15,162 bases of DNA, from assembly GCA_016293975.1 (NCBI GenBank), contig JAEDCW010000045.1:1-15162 (forward strand), given 5' to 3'. The position numbers were made by a program, and so were the translations under genes. The notes beneath the pieces were generated by a model. That model saw only the letters and a program-made list of their open reading frames with translations, was not told the origin of the DNA and searched no databases. Source of the stretch: Clostridia bacterium (GTDB lineage: Bacteria > Bacillota > Clostridia > Christensenellales > CAG-138). Shown in pieces: positions 7,489-14,268 of this stretch. Position 1 is the first letter of the stretch, and each line of letters begins with the position of its first letter.

Positions 7489-8925
7489 ATGAAGCTTAAC
7501 TACAAGCGCACATTTTTGGTCGGTCTGGCCTTCTTCTCTATTTGTGCTTTCTGGCAGATATACGACACAGTAATTCCGCTCATTCTGCGTGACACGTTCC
7601 AAATTAAGGACGGTCCCTCAGGTATAATAATGGCCATCGATAACATATTGGCGCTTGTGATGCTGCCGTTCTTCGGCGCCCTCAGTGACAAGGTCGGACG
7701 CAGGATACCCTTCATAGTCGGAGGAACAGCAGTTGCAGTCGTCATGTGTGTATTGATTCCGCTTGCCGACTTGAGCAGGAGTTTCTGGCTTTTCTTTATA
7801 GCTCTTGGCTTAGTACTCATATCCATGGGCGTATACCGCTCCCCAGCCGTCGCACTTATGCCTGACGTAACTCCAAAGCCGTTACGTTCAAAGGCAAATG
7901 CAGTTATCAATCTCATGGGAGCTGTAGGCGGAGCGTTCGCACTTTCAATGATAAAGCTTCTGACTAAAACAGCCGCAGGTGAAAAGGTAAACTATCTGCC
8001 TGTATTCATAAGCGTTATATCTGTAATGCTGATATCTGTAATCATACTTGTCATTACCATTAATGAAAAGAAGCTTAAAGCCGAGACCAATATGATAAAC
8101 GACAAGTTAGATGCCGATGCCAATAACGATATCCATGCATCAACCTCCGCAACAGGCAAAAACAAGAAACTGTCTCCCGCCGTCCGCAGAAGTTTGATAC
8201 TGATTCTTGCATCTGTATTTCTTTGGTACTTCGGATATAATGCAATTACAACGGCCTTCTCAAAATATGCTACTCAAGAATGGTACATGGCGGTCGGTGA
8301 TGCCTCCATGTGTCTGCTCGTAGGTACCATCGGTGCAATCGCATCCTACATTCCCATCGGCATGATTTCAAGCAAAATCGGCAGAAAGAAAATGATACTT
8401 ATAGGCGTAGCCATCCTAACCGCTTGCTTCATTACAGGTGCGCTTCTGTCAGTAGCTGTCAATAACACAGTAGGGGCTGAGAGCATCCGCATTGAAGCCG
8501 AAGTCGTTCCCGAACTAACAGCTCAAGGTCTAAATGCCGAAGCAATCGACGCTGAAGTATTCACCATGCTGGGCAAAGCCATTACCTCCAGGTTCATGAT
8601 TCCCTTCTGCATACTCTTCCTGCTTGTTGGTTTTGCATGGGCAGCGATAAACGTCAACAGCTTCCCCATGGTAGTCGAGATAAGCAGAAGCGGAGATATC
8701 GGCAAGTATACGGGCCTCTATTACACTTTCTCAATGGCGGCCCAAACAATCACCCCTATCGTTTCCGGTTATCTGTTACAGCATATCGGCTACGGTATAC
8801 TCTTCCCGTACGGCGCGGTGTTCGTAGGCTTGTCGTTTATCACGATGTTCCTTACGAAGCACGGCGACAGTCGTCCCGATTTGTTAAAGGATAAACTCGA
8901 ATCGTTTGACGTAGATATGGACTAA
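7489..8925 (+). CDS. MFS transporter, SLC45/GPH-like
   Basis: This 478-residue integral membrane protein has the 12-helix pattern of the major facilitator superfamily. The loop 2-3 signature SDKVGRRIPF (66-75) is the G-x3-D-x2-GRR-x-P form seen in the GPH/SLC45 sucrose-symporter-like branch, and the equivalent SSKIGRKKM occurs in the second half. A hydrophilic charged loop (about 192-235) joins the halves, as expected for the central cytoplasmic loop. An acidic stretch of about 35 residues (IRIEAEVVPELTAQGLNAEA and onward) sits between two C-half helices and is an extra loop. The substrate cannot be told; family members often carry sugars, but adjacency to iorAB leaves amino-acid or aryl-acid transport possible. 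The ATG at 7489 is chosen over TTG 7483 because AGGGGG lies 8 nt upstream. Confidence 0.88.
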   Translation: MKLNYKRTFLVGLAFFSICAFWQIYDTVIPLILRDTFQIKDGPSGIIMAIDNILALVMLPFFGALSDKVGRRIPFIVGGTAVAVVMCVLIPLADLSRSFWLFFIALGLVLISMGVYRSPAVALMPDVTPKPLRSKANAVINLMGAVGGAFALSMIKLLTKTAAGEKVNYLPVFISVISVMLISVIILVITINEKKLKAETNMINDKLDADANNDIHASTSATGKNKKLSPAVRRSLILILASVFLWYFGYNAITTAFSKYATQEWYMAVGDASMCLLVGTIGAIASYIPIGMISSKIGRKKMILIGVAILTACFITGALLSVAVNNTVGAESIRIEAEVVPELTAQGLNAEAIDAEVFTMLGKAITSRFMIPFCILFLLVGFAWAAINVNSFPMVVEISRSGDIGKYTGLYYTFSMAAQTITPIVSGYLLQHIGYGILFPYGAVFVGLSFITMFLTKHGDSRPDLLKDKLESFDVDMD

Positions 8926-8966
8926 AAGAATAGAGCTGCAAACGTAGCTATGTCCTTAAAACAGCA

Positions 8967-9000
8967 AATCCTCCGTAGGAACACAACCATGCGGAGGATT
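8967..9000 (+). terminator. Probable terminator after the MFS gene
   Basis: AATCCTCCG and CGGAGGATT form a 9-bp stem with a 16-nt loop, about 40 nt after the MFS stop. It is followed by ATTATTCT, a weak T-tract. On the minus strand it is followed by TTTGCTGTTTT, so it may act in both directions and also end the GNAT pseudogene transcript. Confidence 0.55.
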
Positions 9001-9061
9001 ATTCTATGTCCCCTTGCAAAACGAAGTAGCTAGAACATTCTTTGCCGAATAGTACCACTGC

Positions 9062-9747
9062 TTACAGTTCCAGCAACATATATATAACTTCTTGATATCC
9101 ACTTGTCCGAGAATTGTATCCCTTGGGATTTCGTCCATGCTTCACGAATCCCATTCTTTTATATAAAAAATCAATCTTGTGTTATCCGCCACCACATTTA
9201 ATTCCAGCTGAATGTAGCCTGCTTCCTTGGCACACTATACATGCTTCCGTCAAAGCACTGCCTATTCCAATCCCCCAATACTCTCGTAAAAAACTTATAC
9301 CAAATTCGGCTCGATGCCAACTTTATGCTTAGTTCCGGCAGCCTCAACCCCGGCAGTTCCAACAACTTTACCGTTAACAAAAGCAATTATCTCAAATTCA
9401 TTCATACTCGCTGCTTTTTATTCTAAGAACTGTCCTTCTTCTTCCGGATTATAACTGTTCTCATTGGGGTAAGAAAGCAAGTAATCTGTTTCGGCGTACG
9501 TAGTATTTAAAATCTCAAATACGATATTTCCATTAGATGCTACACCATTTCTTAGATAAACTTCCTGCCATTTCCAGGGATTATCTTTTGGTTGTACTTC
9601 ATAACTTGCCCCTGCGGCTTCCGATTTATCTCGCTCTTTTAGTAAATAAGTCACATCAGAAAAATGTAAGTATCCCTGCCTAATGCAAAAAACTGTGCCG
9701 TTTGGTTTGTGTGTATTGTAAACCATAGTGCTGAAAGAATCTGTCAC
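9062..9747 (-). pseudogene. Decayed GNAT acetyltransferase gene (one stop, two frameshifts)
   Basis: Read in pieces, this strand encodes a GNAT N-acetyltransferase. Part 1 is a 109-codon frame ending at a TAA (9418-9420); its end carries VYLRNGVASNGNIVFEILN and AETDYLLSYPNEN. The same frame continues straight past the TAA with MNEFEIIAFVNGKVVGTAGV (in-frame nonsense change). Near 9315-9320 the frame shifts to HRAEFGISFLREYWGIGIGS, the acetyl-CoA-binding motif A region. Near 9230-9240 it shifts again to EAGYIQLELNVVADN, then LYKRMGFVKHGRNPKG and YNSRTSGYQEVIYMLLEL before a TAA at 9062. GNAT proteins of this type have exactly this order, so one ancestral gene of about 170-180 codons is clear. 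The first 60 or so codons of part 1 (9568-9747) are not recognised and may be an unrelated fused remnant. No function is expected to remain. Confidence 0.8.
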
Positions 9748-9779
9748 GTCTCACTATGACTTCATCTAAAGCATATAAA

Positions 9780-9813
9780 ACGCCTCTGCGACAGTTCTTC
9801 GCCGCAGAGGCGT
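9780..9813 (-). terminator. Strong rho-independent terminator of the surface-protein gene
   Basis: A perfect 11-bp GC-rich stem (ACGCCTCTGCG / CGCAGAGGCGT) with a 12-nt loop is followed on the minus strand by TTTTATATGCTTT. It begins 36 nt after the stop of the upstream gene, ending that single-gene transcript before the GNAT remnant. Confidence 0.85.
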
Positions 9814-9848
9814 GTGCTAACTCAATTTCTTTTTACGTACTGCCGATG

Positions 9849-10847
9849 TTACTTCCTTTTATTCTTCACAATAAGTACCACTGCTACGGCAATGCACGCA
9901 CCGGTGACAAACGCCGCAGCAATGATAACTATCATCCATCCGAAAATAATCCCATTTTTGTCTTGCGTTGTATTCTGCGGTACGATCGGAGTAGGCGTGC
10001 CTACGTTGGAATTGACTTCTCCATCCGGATTTGTTGTAGTTTCACGATCTATAGCTGGATCTGCAGTCGACAACACCAAGCTGCAATCATCGCACTTGCC
10101 ATCATCATTCGCGTCAGTGTGGCCCGTTGCAGGAAGCACCATATCGGTGATCTCAACTGATTCGTCGTTGGCATCGAAGTCCTTTCCACAGCGGTTGCAA
10201 TGATAATGTTCGGCTACACCGTCCTCTTCACATGCGGGAGCGATCATAGCCACATACTCGTTATCATGTCCTTTCGGATTAATAGTAAACCAACTCTCGT
10301 CCTTTATGGGATTCATGCCGAATTCATCCGTAGAACGGCAACCACAATCACAGAGCCAATAGCCCTTGACACCGCTCTCGGTGCAGGTGGCATCTATTTG
10401 CCCTATGTACTTGCCCTTATGAGCATGATAGGTCCCTTCAAAACTTATTGTACGCTGACCGTCCCACTCGCCCTGCTCGGACTTGCTCGACAGCCAATCG
10501 ACATTCTTAATAATGATTCTGCAGTCGTTGGGATAGGCATTGGGGTCGTTGAACACTAGCATCAAGCGATATACATAGGTTACCCCAGGTGTCTTTTTGC
10601 CGGAGCACATCGCTTCATCTCCGTTGCTTTCTATCTGATGCCACTGACTGCTATACACATAGTATACGCTTGTCTCTGCAATTTTGGGAAGCGAAAGGGT
10701 CTTATCGCCAATCATTCCCTTGCCGTCAATAACGATATTTTGATTCTCATTAAGGGCAAATGATGCCGTAGGTATCGAGGCACACAACAAAAGTATCGTC
10801 AAAGCCAAAGCAAGTACTCTTACTCTTTTCACATTATGTTTTTGCAT
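9849..10847 (-). CDS. Secreted, membrane-anchored surface protein with Cys-rich repeats
   Basis: I do not recognise a named family for this 332-residue protein. It begins with a basic stretch (KHNVKRVRV) and a hydrophobic core, giving a Sec signal peptide probably cleaved after ASFA (residue 31); Cys22 lies in the core without a proper lipobox. An extracellular region of about 110 residues follows, then two related Cys units: ATCTESGVKGYWLCDCGC (153-170) and, further on, PACEEDGVAEHYHC with NRCGKDF, each a C...G...Y.C..CG pattern common in clostridial surface proteins. GHTDANDDGKCDDC follows the second unit. A Thr/Pro/Asn-rich stalk leads to a C-terminal hydrophobic helix ending in KNKRK. No LPXTG is seen, so anchoring by the helix is likely. 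The ATG at 10847 has GGGGG 10 nt upstream; a TTG at 10856 is too close to it. Confidence 0.82.
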   Translation of the reverse strand: MQKHNVKRVRVLALALTILLLCASIPTASFALNENQNIVIDGKGMIGDKTLSLPKIAETSVYYVYSSQWHQIESNGDEAMCSGKKTPGVTYVYRLMLVFNDPNAYPNDCRIIIKNVDWLSSKSEQGEWDGQRTISFEGTYHAHKGKYIGQIDATCTESGVKGYWLCDCGCRSTDEFGMNPIKDESWFTINPKGHDNEYVAMIAPACEEDGVAEHYHCNRCGKDFDANDESVEITDMVLPATGHTDANDDGKCDDCSLVLSTADPAIDRETTTNPDGEVNSNVGTPTPIVPQNTTQDKNGIIFGWMIVIIAAAFVTGACIAVAVVLIVKNKRK

Positions 10848-10884
10848 TTCTAACAAACCCCCACTGCCAAGTACTTATGGAATA

Positions 10885-10912
10885 ATTATACACAAAATAT
10901 CGAAGTTTGCAA
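10885..10912 (-). promoter_or_regulatory. Promoter of the surface-protein gene
   Basis: On the minus strand TTGCAA (10912-10907), a 16-nt spacer and a perfect TATAAT (10890-10885) precede the start codon by about 38 nt. Confidence 0.6.
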
Positions 10913-11338
10913 TGTTAGCACCCTTTGTACTGTATTTTTTTATTACGTAACGGTCTTGACATGGTATTATGTTTCCATAGGGTTTCTTCCTAATTTAATT
11001 GTTACAAACAAGTTGACAGCACGACGCGGCGATTTCTTTTACCCGTCGCAGAGGCCGCTTAAAACTTATGTTTAGTAAACGATATATGCAGTACAGCAGT
11101 ATATGCTTTATGCAGCTTTGTACGAGTTAAGGTATTCATTCGTGCAATAACAAAGACAGTGCCCGAAAATCTAAACGAAAAAGATCGGATAGTGCACTAA
11201 GGAAATAGTTGCGGATATCATCTATGGTCGGTCTCCACCTGTTCTGCTTTTGCTCGGGGCAGTATCTGCGATTGAAGTTCTTTCATTCAAAGCATAAACT
11301 GCCCCATATGGTCTATAGTCGTCTCAGTACAACGGCAA
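10913..11338. other. Gene-poor stretch, no supported gene
   Basis: These 426 nt hold no open frame with a start, a Shine-Dalgarno and recognisable protein text. A 49-codon stop-free minus frame (11136-11282) and a short plus frame near 11205-11300 occur but are within chance. An imperfect GC-rich dyad (CGACG...CGTCG, GCGGC...GCCGC) lies at 11022-11058 with no T-run. The stretch could be remains of lost genes. Confidence 0.5.
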
Positions 11339-11788
11339 TTACTTTCGTTTTAGAAGCCAAAAATGATTTTGTCCATCCTGCGAATCTCCGGTACTGCAAG
11401 TAAAGCATCTTTTCATTTCCGGATCCCTTGCCATAAGGATACCGAGGATTGTATTCCCAAATGCCTCGTTGTAAATGCCTTTCCTCCTGTCTACTCGGAA
11501 GACAAGCGCATATTCTATGCCGTCTTCCAATTCTCCGAATTTGTCAAAAAAGTCTTTGACGTGCGCCCATCCGTGCTTTTCATACACGGTTGTGTAGTTT
11601 GGATTGTTCAGCAGATCAAGGTATTCAGTTTCCTCATATGCCGTATCCCCATCACTGAACTCATCATAACTGACTTCTTTTGGAAGGCGTTCTGACAGTT
11701 TTTCAAAGAATAGGTTTACATTTTCAATGATCTCTGAATACTGAGCAGCACTTATACCAAATTCATCTGAGGGGTCGTACTGCCTCAT
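11339..11788 (-). CDS. Detached C-terminal domain of the MerR-type regulator
   Basis: This frame encodes 149 residues from the ATG at 11788: MRQYDPSDEFGIS, a long acidic middle region (EYLDLLNNPNYTTVYEKHGW) and the ending NHFWLLKRK. In the MerR subfamily I recall, this text follows the coiled coil directly in one polypeptide, so it is the effector or partner domain of the adjacent regulator placed out of frame. The upstream frame ends in TGA overlapping this ATG as ATGA, an arrangement that permits translational coupling; a TTG at 11797 is another possible start. There is no separate Shine-Dalgarno of note. The domain is full length and free of further stops. It is either a recent single-base deletion in a fused gene, a sequencing error, or a working two-piece regulator. 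Confidence 0.72.
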   Translation of the reverse strand: MRQYDPSDEFGISAAQYSEIIENVNLFFEKLSERLPKEVSYDEFSDGDTAYEETEYLDLLNNPNYTTVYEKHGWAHVKDFFDKFGELEDGIEYALVFRVDRRKGIYNEAFGNTILGILMARDPEMKRCFTCSTGDSQDGQNHFWLLKRK

Positions 11789-12150
11789 TGACTGCAAAAC
11801 TTTTCCCTCACCTCATGGATTTTTTCCTGAATCTGTTTCATTTCGGTCTGATATAACTTCTGGATGTGTTTTATTTCTTGCAATCTTCTTTCCGCCTCGG
11901 TGATTTTTGCATCGAAGGCCATATAGATTACATGATCATCCTGGTCAAGGAGTGCTTTAATTTCCTCTATGGTAAAGCCTGCTTTTTGAAGATTTTTGAT
12001 TTTCACAAAAGTGAAAGCTTGATCCTCCTCATAAAAACGGTATCCGGACCATTGATCCACCTTTACCGGTTTCAGTAAACCTACATGATCGTAATAACGA
12101 AGTGTCTGAGGGTTGCAGCCACAAAGCCTGGCAAATTCCTTGATTGTCAT
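11785..12150 (-). CDS. MerR-family transcriptional regulator, DNA-binding part
   Basis: This 121-residue frame has the MerR winged helix-turn-helix at the N-terminus (MTIKEFARLCGCNPQTLRYY, then DHVGLLKP and GYRFYEEDQ), the second helical region KAGFTIEEIKALLD, and the long dimerisation helix (about 75-118). It stops at EVREKFCSQ, whereas related regulators run on at this point into a domain that here lies in the -1 frame. The frame change falls in GGGAAAAGTTTTGC: Lys codon AAG in this frame, then GTT TTG CAG in the other. The start ATG has GGAGG 8 nt upstream. A MerR-type promoter precedes it, indicating autoregulation. Ligand unknown; this subfamily resembles multidrug or small-molecule sensing members. 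Confidence 0.88.
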   Translation of the reverse strand: MTIKEFARLCGCNPQTLRYYDHVGLLKPVKVDQWSGYRFYEEDQAFTFVKIKNLQKAGFTIEEIKALLDQDDHVIYMAFDAKITEAERRLQEIKHIQKLYQTEMKQIQEKIHEVREKFCSQ

Positions 12151-12174
12151 ATCATGTGCCTCCTTTCTGAAACG

Positions 12175-12205
12175 GTTATATCATTGCAGTTTGCTGTAAG
12201 GTCAA
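12175..12205 (-). promoter_or_regulatory. MerR-type promoter/operator with 19-bp spacer
   Basis: On the minus strand TTGACC (12205-12200) and TATAAC (12180-12175) are exactly 19 bp apart. The spacer holds the imperfect inverted repeat TTACAG-CAAA-CTGCAA. Over-long spacers with a dyad are the hallmark of promoters activated by MerR proteins through DNA distortion. The -10 is 24 nt before the merR start, so the regulator probably controls its own gene. Confidence 0.75.
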
Positions 12206-12547
12206 CACTTTTTATTTTTCCGGTTTTTATTTCTAAAACCTTTCCTTTGGAATGTCACCATCTGCCAGTATATTGACATTTACTCAGCAAAACCAAACTG
12301 TTCAAAATGTTCTAACTCCTTCACTTGAAGGGATGTCATGTATCTGTTGCTGTTCTTCTTCCATCCTCAACTATGTTCTAGACGCCTTGCGTAACAAGCA
12401 TCATCACAACTACCTGTAACTAAAACATTTCTATTTAGACGCGAGTGCTTAATAACGCCGTTTCTAAAATGTGTTCTCAGACCTATCAAACAAAATAATA
12501 AATCCGAAGCCATCTCCAATCGGAAAAGGGTTCGGATTATATCGGTT
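12206..12547. other. Gene-poor stretch between the MerR promoter and tRNA-Leu
   Basis: Apart from the terminator at 12501-12538 I see no supported gene. A 28-codon minus frame (12280-12366) reads like a protein C-terminus (KNSNRYMTSLQVKELEHF, ending FGFAE) but has no start and is cut by TGA upstream, so it may be a gene remnant. No copy of the tRNA 3' end is found that could mark an attachment site. Confidence 0.45.
12501..12538 (-). terminator. Terminator of tRNA-Leu
   Basis: AATCCGAA and TTCGGATT form an 8-bp stem with a 22-nt loop just after the tRNA on the minus strand, followed by TATTATTTTGTTTG, a fair U-tract. Confidence 0.72.
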
Positions 12548-12630
12548 TGGTGCGGTCGATGGGACTTGAACCCATACGGTCTCCCATACGCCCCTCAAAC
12601 GTACGCGTCTGCCTGTTCCGCCACGACCGC
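12548..12630 (-). tRNA. tRNA-Leu (anticodon GAG)
   Basis: On the minus strand the acceptor arm GCGGTCG pairs with CGACCGC, followed by discriminator A and an encoded CCA (12550-12548). The anticodon stem TACGT/GCGTA encloses loop TTGAGGG, giving anticodon GAG for CUC/CUU leucine codons. A long variable arm (class II tRNA) precedes the T-arm ATGGG-TTCAAGT-CCCAT. Its 3' end faces the gene-poor, decayed stretch on the left. Confidence 0.96.
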
Positions 12631-12645
12631 ACAACTGCAGGTGCT

Positions 12646-12674
12646 ATTATAATCAAAAGCACAACCATTGTCAA
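12646..12674 (-). promoter_or_regulatory. Consensus sigma-A promoter of tRNA-Leu
   Basis: TTGACA (12674-12669), a 17-nt spacer and TATAAT (12651-12646) on the minus strand match the consensus exactly and lie 15 nt before the mature 5' end of the tRNA. Confidence 0.88.
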
Positions 12675-12837
12675 CAATTTTTTTGTATATAAAGTTAAAT
12701 TTGTTTATCACTTTATACACTGCCTTGTCTGTGTAGCCACGAGGCGAATAATCTCGGCATTTTGCCGCCTCACCTAAAGAATCACAGATGTCACGGCTGT
12801 TATCAACTTTAAGTTGCTCTGCAATCTTTTGGATTGC

Positions 12838-13947
12838 TTAATCCGGCAGTTCTATTTGCTTAAGCGGCACTGCTCTTTCAATGGGCGCTCCCCCGAGGCA
12901 TACCTCACCGTCATACAGAACAACCCACTGTCCCGGAGTTACTGCCCTTTGCGGGATCCCAAACGATACCTTCCACCCGTCATCAGCTTTTGCAACGTGG
13001 ACCTTCTGATCTGGCTGTCTGTATCTGAATTTTGCGGTACAGTCAAAGCTCTCCGACGGTGCTTTTCCGGCAATAAAATTCATATCGTAAGTATACAACG
13101 CAGTCGAGTATAGTTCCTCCTGCTCTCCCTGCTGTACAATAAGACGGTTTTTCTCCAAATCTTTGGCAATGACAAACCAGCTTTCGCCATTTCCTTTAGC
13201 CATGCCGCCTATACCTAAACCTCGCCTCTGTCCAAGGGTATAGTACATGAGCCCGTCATGTCGACCTATCACTTTACCATCGAGGTTCACTATATCCCCC
13301 TCCTGAGCCGGAATATACTGCATCAGGAAGCGCTTGAAGTTTCTTTCACCAATAAAGCATATGCCTGTAGAGTCTTTTTTCTTTGCGGTGGAAAGCCCCG
13401 CCTTAAACGCCATCTCACGCAGATCAGTCTTAATCAGGTCGCCTATCGGAAACATGACTTTTGCGAGTTGCTCTTGATGTAGACCCGCAAGGAAGTAAGT
13501 TTGGTCTTTTGATAGGTCTCGTGCTCTAATCAACTTGACATCAGAGCCTGATTTGTCCAGTCTTGCGTAATGCCCCGTTGCAATTCCATCACAGTCCTCT
13601 TGGAGCATTGCAAAGTCAAGGAATGCTTTAAACTTTATCTCACAGTTGCACAGCACATCGGGATTAGGCGTCCTACCCTTTTTGTATTCATCGAGAAAGT
13701 AACTGAAAACGCGGTCGTGATACTGTCGCATAAAATTGACGGTATAGTAAGGAATATCAAGAAACCCTGCAACACTTCTGACATCGTCATAGTCTGCAGT
13801 CGCCGTGCACACACCATTCTCATCGGGTTCATCCCAGTTCTTCATAAATACACCCGTAACGTTATAGCCCTGCGACTTTAACACAAGTGCCGCCACGGAT
13901 GAATCTACCCCACCGGACATTCCCAGCACAATATTCCCCTTGCTCAT
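12838..13947 (-). CDS. mnmA: tRNA-specific 2-thiouridylase MnmA
   Basis: This 369-residue cytoplasmic enzyme puts sulfur on uridine 34 of tRNA Lys, Glu and Gln, using ATP and sulfur from a cysteine desulfurase relay. The PP-loop SGGVDSS is at 11-17. The catalytic cysteines are Cys100 (NPDVLCNCEIKF) and Cys198 (STGICFIGERNF). SKDQTYFL (147-154) and YTLGQRRGLGIGG are further family motifs, and the C-terminal beta-barrel is complete. CNCEIKF carries an extra Cys at 102 where Lys, Arg or Tyr is more usual. The ATG at 13977 would add ten residues but has no Shine-Dalgarno; the ATG at 13947 gives the normal MSKGNIVLGMSGG start with GGGA 5 nt upstream. Downstream a GC-rich dyad at 12741-12771 (GAGGCG/CGCCTC) lacks a T-run, so the end of the transcript is unclear. 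Confidence 0.95.
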   Translation of the reverse strand: MSKGNIVLGMSGGVDSSVAALVLKSQGYNVTGVFMKNWDEPDENGVCTATADYDDVRSVAGFLDIPYYTVNFMRQYHDRVFSYFLDEYKKGRTPNPDVLCNCEIKFKAFLDFAMLQEDCDGIATGHYARLDKSGSDVKLIRARDLSKDQTYFLAGLHQEQLAKVMFPIGDLIKTDLREMAFKAGLSTAKKKDSTGICFIGERNFKRFLMQYIPAQEGDIVNLDGKVIGRHDGLMYYTLGQRRGLGIGGMAKGNGESWFVIAKDLEKNRLIVQQGEQEELYSTALYTYDMNFIAGKAPSESFDCTAKFRYRQPDQKVHVAKADDGWKVSFGIPQRAVTPGQWVVLYDGEVCLGGAPIERAVPLKQIELPD

Positions 13948-14268
13948 ACTCTTCCCATCATCCTTTTTACTTATCATCTGACAATCCGATGCAAAAAGCT
14001 TGCAAACGTTGTCATCGATATTATTGCCATTTTAACACATTCTGCAATACCAAGTTCAACTTCTATAGCGCATTAATAACGCATCATAGCAAGCAGCTTT
14101 TTTGGACATCATAATGACTGTGACTGCAACTCGTGAATAAACCACCTCAGTTAACGAGCCGCATTTTGTTTAGTATACCATCAAACGATTCTCGTAACAC
14201 TACTATTTGGAAAGATTACATCATACTTCATGCAGGATATGCGCAAACTACAAAAAAGGAGGAGGAGT
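13948..14268. other. Divergent intergenic region, mnmA / DUF421
   Basis: The 321 nt hold regulatory sequence only. A possible mnmA promoter on the minus strand is TTGCAG (14047-14042), 18 nt, TAATAT (14023-14018). No convincing promoter is seen for the DUF421 gene, although a TAGTATACC box lies near 14172-14180. Confidence 0.4.

Noticed and set aside
11022..11058. GC-rich dyad, possible hairpin
   Set aside because: Arms are 5 bp with competing pairings and there is no T-run or neighbouring gene end that it would terminate.
11136..11282. Stop-free minus-strand frame of 49 codons with transposase-like text (RRYCPEQKQNRWRPTIDDIR)
   Set aside because: It has no start codon or ribosome binding site, follows directly after a stop, and such a length is expected by chance; no family could be named.
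11205..11300. Short plus-strand frame with hydrophobic text (PPVLLLLGAVSAIEVLSFKA)
   Set aside because: It is closed by stops on both sides within about 110 nt and overlaps the minus frame above; no start or family match.
12280..12366. C-terminus-like minus frame (KNSNRYMTSLQVKELEHF...FGFAE)
   Set aside because: Only 28 codons, no start, cut by TGA; the text looks protein-like but I cannot assign it, so it is mentioned only as a possible remnant.
12741..12771. GAGGCG/CGCCTC dyad downstream of mnmA as terminator
   Set aside because: No U-tract follows on the minus strand, and an inner alternative stem (CGGCA/TGCCG) competes; evidence is too weak for a separate entry.
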